DNA of 64,000 nt from Flavobacterium sp. 1 (GTDB taxonomy: Bacteria > Bacteroidota > Bacteroidia > Flavobacteriales > Flavobacteriaceae). This document shows positions 26,609 through 35,445 of this stretch, in pieces; the first letter of the stretch is position 1, and every line of letters begins with the position of its first letter. The position numbers and the translations under genes were made by a program. The notes under the pieces are model-generated. The model made no database searches. It was not told the DNA's origin and was given only the letters and a program-made list of their open reading frames with translations. The DNA is taken from contig NZ_PGER01000001.1 of the NCBI RefSeq assembly GCF_002797935.1, positions 4,278,001 to 4,342,000 of the forward strand. Reading direction: 5' to 3'.

Positions 26609-28357
26609 ATGAAAAGATTTTTAATTTTATTTCTATTATGTTTTCAAGGACTTTTGGCTCAAGTGCAATTTGAGGCAAGAGTGAGCAAAACGACGCTTGG
26701 ACTCAATGAGAGACTTCGTATCGATTTTGTGATGAATATTGATGGCGATAATTTTGCGCAGCCTTCTTTTGAGGGTTTTAGAATTATTGCTGGACCAAGT
26801 CAGCAGGTTAGCCAATCTTGGATCAACGGAAAAACATCTTTCGAGAAAAGTTATTCTTATTTTTTATTGCCTACTCAAAAAGGCACTTTGACAATAAGAC
26901 AAGCCGTTATTGAATTTAACGGCCAGATTTATAAAACACAGCCCATAAAAATAAATGTAACTGCCGCTACAGAACAGCCGAGAGATCCAAATGATTCTCA
27001 AATTTCTGCAGATGATAATCTCTATTTAGTTGCCGAAATTTCCAATACTAGTCCATACATCAATCAGCCGATTACGGCGGTTTATAAATTGTATTTCAGT
27101 TATAATATTGGAATTACAAAATGGGATGAACTTAGCAAACCCAAATACAATGATTTTTGGAGCCAAAATATTGACATCAAACAGTTAGTTGCAGAAGAGG
27201 GAATGTTTAAAGGCGAGAGATACCGTTATATTGTATTAAAGAAAGTAATCTTGTATCCACAAAAATCAGGAAAGCTGGTGATTCAACCTTTGGCAATGGA
27301 TATTGATGTTCAGCTGCCTACCAACCGTAGAAATATGTATGGTCAAGTAGAAATCATTAATGGAAATAAACGCGTATCGGCAGGAGCCAAAACTATCAAT
27401 GTAAGACCGTTGCCAGAAGCAGGAAAACCTGCAGATTTCACTGGAGCCGTAGGTAAATTTGATTTCCAAGCGATTCCTTCAAAAACCACTTTGAAAAGCG
27501 GAGAAAGCTTAGATCTTGTTTTGAGCGTTGCCGGGACAGGAAATCTAAAATTATTTACGCTGCCAAAACCCGAAGTGCCAAACGCATTAGAAATGTATGA
27601 TGCCGTTCACAGCGAAAAAGTAAACATACCATTATCTGGTATGAATGGTAAAATATCCGATTCTTATACTATTGTACCGCAATATAAAGGGGATTATGTT
27701 ATTAAACCGATGCGTTTTTCATATTTCGATTTAGGAACAGGTACTTATAAAACAATCAGTTCATCGGAGATAAAAATTAATGTCTTGGACGGACCGTCAC
27801 AAACGGCAGCCACACATGACACCGCAAGCGCAGGTAAAAATAAAATTGAGCCTGTTGAGCAATTCAGATATATTGATTTAAGAACAGATCTTTTATCAAG
27901 TAAAGAACCAGCTTTTTTTGGTTCTAATAAATTCTATGGTTTATTGTTATTGCCATTTTTATTGCTTCCGATAATTGTATTATTCAGGAAGAAAAAAGAA
28001 GCGATCGATAGTGACGTTTTTGGAAACCGAATCAAAATGAACAATAAATTGGCTAAGAAATATCTGTCTGAAGCCAAAAAACAAATCAACAATAAAGAGC
28101 CATTTTATGTCGCGCTGGAAAAAGCGATGCATAATTTCTTGAAAGCAAAATTACATATTGAAACCTCTGAAATGAGCAAGGATAATATTCAAGAATTATT
28201 ATTGTCCAAAAAAGCAAATCCTCAGGCAGTAAATGATTTTATTGCGCTGACCGAAAATTGCGAGATTGCGAGATATGCGCCATCATCAAGCGCAACAATA
28301 CAGCACGATTTTGATAAAGCGGTAGCCATCATTTCTGAATTAGAAAAACAAATCTAA
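26609..28357 (+). CDS. batD: BatD, exported membrane protein
   Basis: A 582-residue BatD (oxygen-tolerance family). A signal peptide ends at LLAQ, and a long beta-rich periplasmic region follows: ARVSKTTLGLNERLRIDFVMN, FRIIAGPSQQVSQSWINGK, PYINQPITAVYKLYFS. A C-terminal membrane span (FYGLLLLPFLLLPIIVLF) near residues 443-460 precedes a helical cytoplasmic domain of about 120 residues. Length and order batA-B-C-D-E match Bacteroidota operons. Confidence 0.92.
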   Translation: MKRFLILFLLCFQGLLAQVQFEARVSKTTLGLNERLRIDFVMNIDGDNFAQPSFEGFRIIAGPSQQVSQSWINGKTSFEKSYSYFLLPTQKGTLTIRQAVIEFNGQIYKTQPIKINVTAATEQPRDPNDSQISADDNLYLVAEISNTSPYINQPITAVYKLYFSYNIGITKWDELSKPKYNDFWSQNIDIKQLVAEEGMFKGERYRYIVLKKVILYPQKSGKLVIQPLAMDIDVQLPTNRRNMYGQVEIINGNKRVSAGAKTINVRPLPEAGKPADFTGAVGKFDFQAIPSKTTLKSGESLDLVLSVAGTGNLKLFTLPKPEVPNALEMYDAVHSEKVNIPLSGMNGKISDSYTIVPQYKGDYVIKPMRFSYFDLGTGTYKTISSSEIKINVLDGPSQTAATHDTASAGKNKIEPVEQFRYIDLRTDLLSSKEPAFFGSNKFYGLLLLPFLLLPIIVLFRKKKEAIDSDVFGNRIKMNNKLAKKYLSEAKKQINNKEPFYVALEKAMHNFLKAKLHIETSEMSKDNIQELLLSKKANPQAVNDFIALTENCEIARYAPSSSATIQHDFDKAVAIISELEKQI

Positions 28358-28361
28358 GCTA

Positions 28362-28430
28362 CTAAGAAGCTAAGTTTCTAAGATGTTAAGAGTCTAAAAA
28401 TCTAAGGAACTTAGACTCTTAGAAACTAAA
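28362..28430. repeat. Intergenic repeat (CTAAGTTTCTAAGA type)
   Basis: The batD-batE gap holds words AAGTTTCTAAGA and AAGAGTCTAA facing TTAGACTCTTAGAAACT, an inverted repeat with a small insertion in the left arm. Same word family as the hairpin at 34503-34560. Confidence 0.65.
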
Positions 28431-28441
28431 AAAAAATTAAA

Positions 28442-29188
28442 ATGAAAAATATCTTTTACTTATTATTATTGGTTTCACAAGTTTTCTTTGCCCAAACAGG
28501 CTTTGAAAGGGGAAATGATTTATATAAAAGCGGGAAGTACGAACTTGCAGTCAAAGAGTATGAATCCGTTTTGGAAACAAACAAAGAATCAGCTCAATTG
28601 TATTTTAACTTAGGGAACTGCTATTATAAACTGCAGCAAACTGCTCCGTCAATTTATAATTATGAGAAAGCTTTAGTTTTAGATCCAACAAACAAAGAGG
28701 CATTAAACAATATAAAATTTGCTCAAAAACGTACAATAGATGAAATTAAAGTAATGCCTAAAGTTGGTTTTGCAAAACTCCTTCGTGATTTTACTGGAAT
28801 TTACCCATTCGATACTTGGGCCTATATCTCCATTGGCTTTGCATTTTTGTTTTTGGCTCTTTTTATAGGTTATTATTTTTCTCAAAGAGGAGTGATTAAA
28901 AGAGTTTTCTTCTCGGGAATGTTTATAGTTTTACTTTTTGTACTAATGAGTGTTGTGGCAGCTTTTTTTGAAAAAAGTCATTTTGACAACGAAAGACCAG
29001 CAATCGTTTTTGCCGAATCTGCTGATGTTAGAAGCGAACCTCAAAAGGCAAGCAACTCGATTTTTATGCTGCACGAAGGCACTAAAGTCTATGTAGAAGA
29101 AACATTAGACAACTGGAAAAAAATTCAGTTAACGGATGGAACTGAAGGCTGGATAGACAGTAAGGCAATAAAAGAAGTGAAGGATTAG
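28442..29188 (+). CDS. batE: BatE, TPR and SH3 membrane protein
   Basis: A 248-residue BatE: signal peptide ending FFAQT, two TPRs (FERGNDLYKSGKYELAVKEYE and AQLYFNLGNCYYKLQQTAPS), two adjacent membrane spans near residues 125-180, and a C-terminal bacterial SH3 domain (SADVRSEPQKASNSIFMLHEGTKV, ending GWIDSKAIKEV). It is the last gene of the Bat operon; a hairpin follows before the convergent cvpA. Confidence 0.9.
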   Translation: MKNIFYLLLLVSQVFFAQTGFERGNDLYKSGKYELAVKEYESVLETNKESAQLYFNLGNCYYKLQQTAPSIYNYEKALVLDPTNKEALNNIKFAQKRTIDEIKVMPKVGFAKLLRDFTGIYPFDTWAYISIGFAFLFLALFIGYYFSQRGVIKRVFFSGMFIVLLFVLMSVVAAFFEKSHFDNERPAIVFAESADVRSEPQKASNSIFMLHEGTKVYVEETLDNWKKIQLTDGTEGWIDSKAIKEVKD

Positions 29189-29205
29189 TTTTCTGATTCC
29201 AATTA

Positions 29206-29254
29206 GCAGATTTCAGTCGGCAGTTTTTTCTGCTTTCTGCAGCCTGAAATCTGC
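29206..29254. terminator. Hairpin between batE and cvpA
   Basis: Perfect 11-bp arms (GCAGATTTCAG at 29206-29216; mirror at 29244-29254) with further partial pairing inside and A/T runs, between two convergent genes. Confidence 0.55.
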
Positions 29255-29267
29255 CATCTTAAAAAAA

Positions 29268-29768
29268 TTACTTCCTCGCTTTGTCATACCACTTCTCAAT
29301 AGACGGAAATATAAATCCTGATATTTTTTGAATCGGGTTAAAGAAAATGGATTTGTCCAGCGTTTTTTTTTTGGCTAAATAATTATGGTAATTTATTTTT
29401 TCGAAAACCGTTAAAAATATGCTGATGATTAAAATGGTTTTCAACACTCTAAAAAAACCGCCTCCCAGACTGTTGATCCAGCCCAAAAAAGCAAAATCAG
29501 CTACATTGGTCAGGAATTTTCCAAGCATATAAATCCCAATAACAACGATGATAAAAGTTAAGATAAAAGCAAAAACCTGAATGGTATATGGATTCCAATG
29601 CAGCCAGCCTGATAATATGTTTTTTATAATATCCGAAAATTTTATGGCAATATAAATACCCAAAATAAGGGAAAAGAACGAAGCCATTTCCACAAAAAGC
29701 CCGTTTCGGATTCCTTTATACAATGAAAAACACAATAGTCCGCCTATAACAATATCAAAAAAACTCAT
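29268..29768 (-). CDS. cvpA: CvpA-family membrane protein
   Basis: A 166-residue inner-membrane protein with about four spans. The CvpA opening FDIVIGGLLCFSLYKGIRNGLFVEMASF and the middle FLTNVADFAFLGWINSLGGGFFRVLKTIL are diagnostic. In other bacteria CvpA affects envelope stress resistance. It is single, convergent with batE and divergent from the gene at 29928. Confidence 0.88.
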   Translation of the reverse strand: MSFFDIVIGGLLCFSLYKGIRNGLFVEMASFFSLILGIYIAIKFSDIIKNILSGWLHWNPYTIQVFAFILTFIIVVIGIYMLGKFLTNVADFAFLGWINSLGGGFFRVLKTILIISIFLTVFEKINYHNYLAKKKTLDKSIFFNPIQKISGFIFPSIEKWYDKARK

Positions 29769-29890
29769 TTTTTTATTTTAAAATTTGATGTTGCAAATAT
29801 AAAAGAATTGTTCGGTAACCATTGTCAAATTTCAAGTTGTTATCTTTGCTTAAAATAATTTTAGATTTTAGAGTCCAGATTAAACAATTT

Positions 29891-29924
29891 AAACTCTAAA
29901 CCATAAACTCTAAACCATAAACTC
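29891..29924. repeat. Short tandem repeat (14-bp unit)
   Basis: Two adjacent identical copies of AAACTCTAAACCAT (29891-29918) plus a third partial copy, directly in front of the ATG at 29928. It lies in the leader of the downstream gene. Confidence 0.8.
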
Positions 29925-29927
29925 AAG

Positions 29928-30284
29928 ATGTCAAGAGACACACAACTAAAAGAACGCTGGGAACGGCTTGTCGATATACTTTCCAATCAATTTTCACAAG
30001 GAGAAGATTTGGATTTGGATGCCATTATTTATCTAATAGGAGTACAGGAATTAGGAAAAGTGCACCGTGAGTTCAAGAAAGACGAGAAACTCAACTTGAT
30101 GCATATCGCTATTTGCCGATTATTAGAACCTTACGGATTCTATGAATTCGACTATTTTGACGAAGAAGGCTGGCCTCATTATATAGTAAAAGAACAATTA
30201 CCGCCTTTAAAAGCTGGAGAGCAATCCGTTTTGATGAAAGAAGCAATCGTCAATTATTTTCTGGAAAGGGAAGTTATTGATTAG
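29928..30284 (+). CDS. Conserved Bacteroidota hypothetical protein
   Basis: A 118-residue soluble protein without a recognised domain: RERWERLV-like amphipathic helix at the start, DAIIYLIGVQELGKVHREFKKDEKLNLMHIAICRLLEPYGFYEF, then an acidic DYFDEEGWPHY loop. I recognise the pattern as a conserved flavobacterial hypothetical but no function. It is transcribed towards pheS with a hairpin repeat between. Confidence 0.75.
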   Translation: MSRDTQLKERWERLVDILSNQFSQGEDLDLDAIIYLIGVQELGKVHREFKKDEKLNLMHIAICRLLEPYGFYEFDYFDEEGWPHYIVKEQLPPLKAGEQSVLMKEAIVNYFLEREVID

Positions 30285-30288
30285 TAAA

Positions 30289-30358
30289 TAGTGAAAAGTA
30301 ATTAGTGATTAGCAATATTGTTATTTTTTTTGGACTAATCATTAATTACTTTTCACTA
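30289..30358. repeat. Intergenic hairpin repeat (AGTGAAAAGTAATTAG type)
   Basis: Inverted repeat of 24 bp, 23 paired (30289-30312 and 30335-30358), with a T-rich loop, between the hypothetical gene and pheS. Confidence 0.85.
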
Positions 30359-30373
30359 ATCACCAAAAAAAGC

Positions 30374-30381
30374 TAAATTTG
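30374..30381 (+). promoter_or_regulatory. -7 box for pheS
   Basis: TAAATTTG followed by CA, a full match to TAnnTTTG, 16 bp before the ATG at 30398; typical of strongly expressed flavobacterial genes. Confidence 0.55.
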
Positions 30382-30397
30382 CACTCTCAATTACGGA

Positions 30398-31423
30398 ATG
30401 AAAATGATAGACAAGATAAAAGAATATATTGGTGAAGCTCAGGCGTTCTCCACACAAAACACAGCAGAGTTAGAAGCATTTAGAATAAAATTTTTGGGAA
30501 CCAAAGGTTTGTTGAAAGATCTTTTTGCTGAATTCAAAAACGTGCCCAACGACCAAAAAAAGGAATTTGGACAAGTAATTAATTTACTTAAAACCTCTGC
30601 CGAAGATAAGGTAAAATCCATTCAGGAAACCTTAGCAAGCAAAGAAGAAGTTAAAGGATTTTACGGTGATTTAACCCGTACGGGAGAACCAACAATTATT
30701 GGTTCACGTCACCCTATTTCATTGGTGAAAAACCAAATTATCGATGTCTTTTCAAACATCGGATTTAACGTTTCCGAAGGTCCGGAAATCGAGGATGATT
30801 GGCACAATTTTACCGCATTAAACTTACCGGAATACCATCCGGCGCGTGATATGCAGGACACTTTTTTCATCCAGACAAATCCCGATATTCTGTTGCGTAC
30901 GCACACTTCATCGGTGCAGGTGCGTTATATGGAGAATAACAAACCGCCTATCCGTACCATTTCTCCGGGAAGAGTTTTCCGTAATGAAGCTGTTTCGTCG
31001 CGCTCACACTGTATTTTCCATCAAATAGAAGGATTGTATATTGACAAAGATGTTTCTTTTGCTGATTTGAAACAAACCCTTTTGTATTTCACCAAAGAGA
31101 TGTTTGGGAAATCAAAAATTCGTTTGAGACCTTCCTATTTCCCATTTACGGAACCTAGTGCCGAGGTTGATATTTATTGGGGTTTAAAAACTGAAACTGA
31201 TTACCGTATCACCAAAGGAACCGGCTGGTTAGAAATTATGGGCTGCGGAATGGTAGATCCAAACGTTCTTAAAAACTGCGACATCAATCCGGACGAATAC
31301 AATGGTTTTGCATTTGGAATGGGAATTGAGCGTATCGCGATGTTACTGTACCAAATTGGCGACATCCGTATGTTTTATGAAAATGACGTGCGTTTCTTGG
31401 AGCAATTCAAATCCAGTATATAA
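30398..31423 (+). CDS. pheS: Phenylalanyl-tRNA synthetase alpha subunit
   Basis: A 341-residue class II synthetase alpha chain. The N-terminal coiled coil ([23 protein letters not shown]) is followed by class II motif regions: [35 protein letters not shown] motif 2 and [15 protein letters not shown] motif 3, with the Ala in FAFGMG as in wild-type enzymes. ATG 30404 is an equally good start. pheT is not adjacent, which is usual for Bacteroidota. Confidence 0.96.
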   Translation: MKMIDKIKEYIGEAQAFSTQNTAELEAFRIKFLGTKGLLKDLFAEFKNVPNDQKKEFGQVINLLKTSAEDKVKSIQETLASKEEVKGFYGDLTRTGEPTIIGSRHPISLVKNQIIDVFSNIGFNVSEGPEIEDDWHNFTALNLPEYHPARDMQDTFFIQTNPDILLRTHTSSVQVRYMENNKPPIRTISPGRVFRNEAVSSRSHCIFHQIEGLYIDKDVSFADLKQTLLYFTKEMFGKSKIRLRPSYFPFTEPSAEVDIYWGLKTETDYRITKGTGWLEIMGCGMVDPNVLKNCDINPDEYNGFAFGMGIERIAMLLYQIGDIRMFYENDVRFLEQFKSSI

Positions 31424-31432
31424 AAAAGCTAC

Positions 31433-31485
31433 AAGTGAATAGTGATTAGTAATTAGTTCTGCTTCTTACTAATCACTATTCACTT
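31433..31485. repeat. Intergenic hairpin repeat, perfect 20-bp arms
   Basis: AAGTGAATAGTGATTAGTAA (31433-31452) mirrored exactly at 31466-31485, loop 13 nt, followed by further TTTTTACTAATCACTAT words, between pheS and the next gene. Confidence 0.9.
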
Positions 31486-31503
31486 TTTACTAATCACTAT
31501 ATT

Positions 31504-31911
31504 ATGAAATCTGACATCACCATCCCCGAAGTAGAAAACGTATTCCTTGCTGCCGTTCAAGAATGGAGCGACGATTTTATGGAAAAAGTATGGTATGCTT
31601 ATTTAATAAACGACAGTGATTTTCAGCTCGACAGCGTTATGGTGGTTTCCAAAGCCTTTGGAACAATCGACGGAGAAATGAAAAAAACCTCTCTTTTGCG
31701 CCACGCTTTTATAGAAGTTCCAGCTGTTTCTGTTGTAAAAATCGAAATGATAGAAAAAAGCGTATTGGCACTCAACAATGAATTTATGGTGACTTATTTC
31801 ATTGGAAACACTTTATACGACAAAAAATTTATTTTCAAAGCCAACAGCATCAATGAAACGAATGTTGAAGAAGTACCGCTTTTGTTTGTAGATGGAGTGA
31901 TGGTAAAATAA
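31504..31911 (+). CDS. Conserved hypothetical protein
   Basis: A 135-residue soluble protein of unknown family. It opens MKSDITIPEVENVFLAAVQEW and contains WYAYLINDSDFQLDSVMVVSKAFGTIDGEMKKTSLLRHAF, a pattern of beta strands with a conserved-looking SLLRH. No catalytic motif stands out. It ends before a strong terminator shared with gpsA. Confidence 0.7.
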   Translation: MKSDITIPEVENVFLAAVQEWSDDFMEKVWYAYLINDSDFQLDSVMVVSKAFGTIDGEMKKTSLLRHAFIEVPAVSVVKIEMIEKSVLALNNEFMVTYFIGNTLYDKKFIFKANSINETNVEEVPLLFVDGVMVK

Positions 31912-31943
31912 GTATTCAGTGATTATATCTGAGTGAATCAAAC

Positions 31944-31981
31944 AAAAAAGGCATTTTCTCAAATTAGAAAATGCCTTTTTT
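31944..31981. terminator. Bidirectional terminator
   Basis: Perfect 16-bp stem (31944-31959 against 31966-31981) with a 6-nt loop and A/T runs, between the convergent gene 31504-31911 and gpsA. Confidence 0.92.
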
Positions 31982-32021
31982 ATAATTGAAAATCTGCGTT
32001 CTCAAATTCGCAGACTGCAAT

Positions 32022-33017
32022 CTAATCAAGTTCCTCAGTCAGTTTTTTAAATACTGCTTTAGCTTCTTTTCCTTCGTACAAAATAGCATAAACAGCATCA
32101 ATAATTGGTGTGCTTGCACCATAACCTTGATTAAGCTTGTAGGCGCTTTTTACGGCATAATAACCTTCGGCAACCATACTCATTTCCATTTGTGCCGATT
32201 TTACGGTATATCCTTTTCCAATCATATTTCCGAACATTCTGTTTCTCGAAAAAACAGAATAACCCGTAACCAGTAAATCTCCTAAATAGGCCGAATCATT
32301 GATATTACGTTTCATTTTATGCACTTTCTTGATGAATTTTTTCATCTCCCGAATCGCATTACTCATAATAACCGACTGGAAATTATCGCCATAACCCAAT
32401 CCGTGCGCAATACCGGCTGCAATAGAATAAATGTTTTTTAGCATTGCAGCATATTCAGTTCCTATAATATCATCTGAAATTTTTGCCTTGATATAATTTC
32501 CGGATAAATTTTTGGCAACGATACTAGCCTTTTCTTGATCGCCACAAGCAATGGTTAAGTATGAAAGTCTCTCTAAAGCAACTTCTTCGGCGTGGCAAGG
32601 GCCTGTAATTACGCCAATATTGTAATAAGGAATATCGTATTTGTAATGAAAATGTTCCCCAACGATTAAACTGGTTTCGGGAACGATTCCTTTTATGGCA
32701 GAAAAAATTATTTTGTCTTTCAGGGAAACTGTTAGTTTTTCCAACTCGCTGTTTAAAAAAGCAGAAGGAATTGCAAATATGATGTAATCTGCATAAGCGA
32801 CAGCTTCGTTGATATCGTTGGTAAGTTTTAGTTTTGTATTGTCAAACTCTACAGAGCTTAAATAGTTGGGATTGTGCTTGTGGTTTTTAATGTGTTCTAT
32901 GGCAGCATCATTACGCATATACCATGAAATCTCAGGAAGATTTACACACAACATTTTGGCAATGGCAGTAGCCCAGCTTCCGCCACCAATCACTGCAAAT
33001 TTTAAATTATCGGCCAT
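32022..33017 (-). CDS. gpsA: Glycerol-3-phosphate dehydrogenase [NAD(P)+]
   Basis: A 331-residue GpsA supplying glycerol-3-phosphate for phospholipids. The Rossmann motif GGGSWATAIAKML is at residues 10-22; AIKGIVPET, GPCHAEEVA and ISDDIIGTEYAAMLKNIYSIAAGIAHGL carry the family's substrate and catalytic (Lys) residues. I start at 33017 (MADNLKFAVIGGG), leaving out seven upstream residues. Confidence 0.95.
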   Translation of the reverse strand: MADNLKFAVIGGGSWATAIAKMLCVNLPEISWYMRNDAAIEHIKNHKHNPNYLSSVEFDNTKLKLTNDINEAVAYADYIIFAIPSAFLNSELEKLTVSLKDKIIFSAIKGIVPETSLIVGEHFHYKYDIPYYNIGVITGPCHAEEVALERLSYLTIACGDQEKASIVAKNLSGNYIKAKISDDIIGTEYAAMLKNIYSIAAGIAHGLGYGDNFQSVIMSNAIREMKKFIKKVHKMKRNINDSAYLGDLLVTGYSVFSRNRMFGNMIGKGYTVKSAQMEMSMVAEGYYAVKSAYKLNQGYGASTPIIDAVYAILYEGKEAKAVFKKLTEELD

Positions 33018-33254
33018 TTTTTTATTAAATTTCACCAAAAGTACTTAAAATTTCACCAATAACACAAATTAATTTTCGTTGCAGGTCTTGAATTTATTGG
33101 ACTTCCCAATGTTTTTGCTAAAAAAATAGATTATTAATATTTTTTTCTGATTTTATACAATATAAACACAACACTTACGTTGTAAGTCATTATAAATAAA
33201 TTGTTTAGAATTTAAATATGAAGATTGAGTTAGTTAGTTTTGTTTTAGTATTTT

Positions 33255-33291
33255 AAAAAGGCGTTCTTATTGGTTACATGAACGCCTTTTT
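33255..33291 (-). terminator. Terminator of the yqhD-like gene
   Basis: 12-bp stem (33255-33266 against 33280-33291) flanked by A and T runs, 23 bp past the stop of the minus-strand gene 33314-34471. The 33039-33254 gap upstream of gpsA shows only a small palindrome (33173-33187) and no gene. Confidence 0.85.
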
Positions 33292-33313
33292 TTATGTCTA
33301 GTTTGGTACAGAC

Positions 33314-34471
33314 TTAATAACTTGCCAAAACAATTTGTTTTACTTTTTCCAAAGTAATATTTTGTTTTTCTCCCAATGCTTTCCAGCCTCTTTTTTCAAA
33401 ACGGTCTGCAATGAAGTCGGCAGTTTTTTCAATATTTTCAGCGTTTTCGGAAAGTGCAGTTTTCATTCCCATGCTGTGAAAGAAAGCTATCGTTTTTTCA
33501 ATGGCTGCTGTGGCAATTTCGTCTTCGGTTCCTGTTAATTGAAACATGCGTTTTCCGTATTGTGCCAATTTGCCTTTTTTGGTTTCAAACATTACTTTAT
33601 ACAGGTTTGGACCTATTATAGCCAATGTTCTGGCATGATCAATTCCGTAAAGAGCTGTCAGTTCATGACCAATCATGTGGGTAGCCCAATCGCTTGGAAC
33701 TCCTTTTTGAATCAGTCCGTTCAAAGCCATGGTACAGCTCCACATAAAGTTGGAAGCTAAAGCATAATCTTCTGGATTTTCAACAACTTTTGGGCCTACT
33801 TCGAGTAAAGTTTGAAGGATTCCTTCCGCAATTCTATCTTGTAAAAAACCTTCGTGTACATACGTCAAGTATTGTTCCAGCACGTGAGTGTAGGCATCAA
33901 CTACACCGTTTTGCAATTGTCTTTTTGGTAAAGATTGAATAACGGTTGGATCGCATATTGAAAATTGCGGAAATAATGCTGAGCCTCCAAAAGCCAATTT
34001 TTCTTGAGTAGCAGCAATTGTCACGACAGAACCAGAGTTCATTTCACTTCCAGTAGCAGGCAACGTTAAAATTGTTCCAAAAGGCATTGCATTTTCTTTA
34101 ATCAAAATGTGTTTTTGAAGAATATCAATTGGATTTCCATCAAAATGTACTGCTGCCGAAATAAATTTCACTCCGTCAATTACTGAGCCGCCACCTACAG
34201 CCAGAATAAAATCGATATTTTCCTCCTTGATAATCGCAACAGCTTTCATCAACGTTTCGAAATGCGGATTGGCTTCAATTCCTCCAAATTCTACAATTTC
34301 AAATCCTTTAAGATTGTCAATCGTTTGTTGATGGATTCCGTTTTTAAAAATGCTTCCACCGCCATAAGCTAATAGTATTTTAGCACCTGCAGGAATTAAT
34401 GTTTCTAGTTTTTCTATTTGTCCTTTTCCAAAAACTAATTTGGTAGGATTGTATAATTCAAAATTTAGCAT
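33314..34471 (-). CDS. yqhD: Iron-containing alcohol dehydrogenase, YqhD type
   Basis: A 385-residue NADPH-dependent aldehyde reductase type enzyme. The NAD(P)-binding part has AYGGGSIF, IEANPHFETL and AVGGGSVIDGVKFIS, where the Gly-rich loops fit the YqhD/BdhA branch. LPATGSEMNSGSVVT follows. Metal ligands lie in WATHMIGHELTALYGIDHARTLAII. YqhD proteins reduce toxic aldehydes, for example those from lipid peroxidation. An adjacent DJ-1/PfpI gene and LysR regulator are consistent with a carbonyl-stress locus. Confidence 0.9.
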   Translation of the reverse strand: MLNFELYNPTKLVFGKGQIEKLETLIPAGAKILLAYGGGSIFKNGIHQQTIDNLKGFEIVEFGGIEANPHFETLMKAVAIIKEENIDFILAVGGGSVIDGVKFISAAVHFDGNPIDILQKHILIKENAMPFGTILTLPATGSEMNSGSVVTIAATQEKLAFGGSALFPQFSICDPTVIQSLPKRQLQNGVVDAYTHVLEQYLTYVHEGFLQDRIAEGILQTLLEVGPKVVENPEDYALASNFMWSCTMALNGLIQKGVPSDWATHMIGHELTALYGIDHARTLAIIGPNLYKVMFETKKGKLAQYGKRMFQLTGTEDEIATAAIEKTIAFFHSMGMKTALSENAENIEKTADFIADRFEKRGWKALGEKQNITLEKVKQIVLASY

Positions 34472-34502
34472 AGTGTTTGTTTTTTAGTAAGATGCTAAGC
34501 TA

Positions 34503-34560
34503 CTAAGTTTCTAAGATTCTGAGTTTTTTGAAAACACATATTTAAATCTTAGAAACTTAG
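34503..34560. repeat. Intergenic hairpin repeat (CTAAGTTTCTAAGATT)
   Basis: Perfect 16-bp inverted repeat (34503-34518 and 34545-34560), extended by GATGCTAAG/GATGCTAAG-like words on both sides, between yqhD and the frameshifted DJ-1/PfpI gene. Confidence 0.88.
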
Positions 34561-34587
34561 CATCTCAGGATCTTAGAGTCTTTCTTC

Positions 34588-35357
34588 TTATTTTTTTGAA
34601 TTCAATTGTGCTAATAATTTTTCGGCAACTAATTTAGATGAAGCTGGATTTTGACCTGTAATTAATAAGCCGTCTTCTACAGCATAAGGATTCCAATCAG
34701 CTCCTTTGGAATATACTGCTCCATTTTTTTGTAATTCATCTTCTAGTAAGAAAGGAACAATTTTGGTTAATCCAACCGCTTCTTCTTCGGTGTTGGCAAA
34801 TCCGGTTACTTTTTTTCTTTAACCAAAAATTCTCCATTTGATTTTACATTTTTTAAAACAGCAGGAGCGTGACATACAAAAGCTACTGGTTTTTTATGGG
34901 TATAAAATGATTCAATTAATGCAATCGAATTTTTATCTTCAACCAAATCCCAAAGCGGACCGTGGCCTCCTGGGTAAAAAACAGCATCATAATCAGCTTG
35001 ATTAACATCGGTTAATTTTTTGGTATTTTTTAGTTTTTCCAATAAAACGGCATCTGCATCAAAGCGTTTAGTGTCTTCTGTAGCTGATGATGGATCGGCA
35101 CTTTTTGGGTCAATTGGGGGTTGTCCTCCCTTTGGTGTAGCGATGTCAATAATCACGCCTTTATCCAATAATGCATAATATGGTGCTGCCAATTCTTCGG
35201 TCCAAAATCCTGTTTTTTCACCTGTGTTACCCAATTGATCGTGGCTGGTAACTACGAATAATACTTTTTTCATCTTTTTATTATTTTGTTTTTGTGCAGT
35301 TGCCATAAAGCAGCTCACGGTTAATGCTAGAATAGTTAATACTGTAAATTTTCTCAT
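34588..35357 (-). pseudogene. DJ-1/PfpI (type 1 glutamine amidotransferase-like) protein, interrupted by one frameshift
   Basis: The frame from 35357 gives 183 residues: a signal-like start, MKKVLFVVTSHDQLG, GFWTEELAAPYY, YPGGHGPLWDL and the nucleophile Cys in VAFVCHAPAVL, then stops after FLVKEKK. A -1 shift continues as VTGFANTEEEAVGLTKIVP through GADWNPYAVEDGLLITGQNP to a stop at 34588-34590, the normal end of an Hsp31-like protein. The break is at an A7 run (34810-34816), exactly an A-AAA-AAG slippery heptamer followed by TAA. It may be a real break, a sequencing slip or programmed frameshifting. Confidence 0.85.
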
Positions 35358-35445
35358 GATTTAATTTTTAGTTCAGCAAATTTATGACGAATATGATATT
35401 AGTAAAAATAATTTAAATTATGTTTGTGATAAATATATTTATATC

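Noticed and set aside
33039..33254. Possible small RNA or 12-codon peptide upstream of the terminator at 33255
   Set aside because: Only a 15-bp palindrome (33173-33187) and A/T-rich DNA; no promoter with proper spacing was found.
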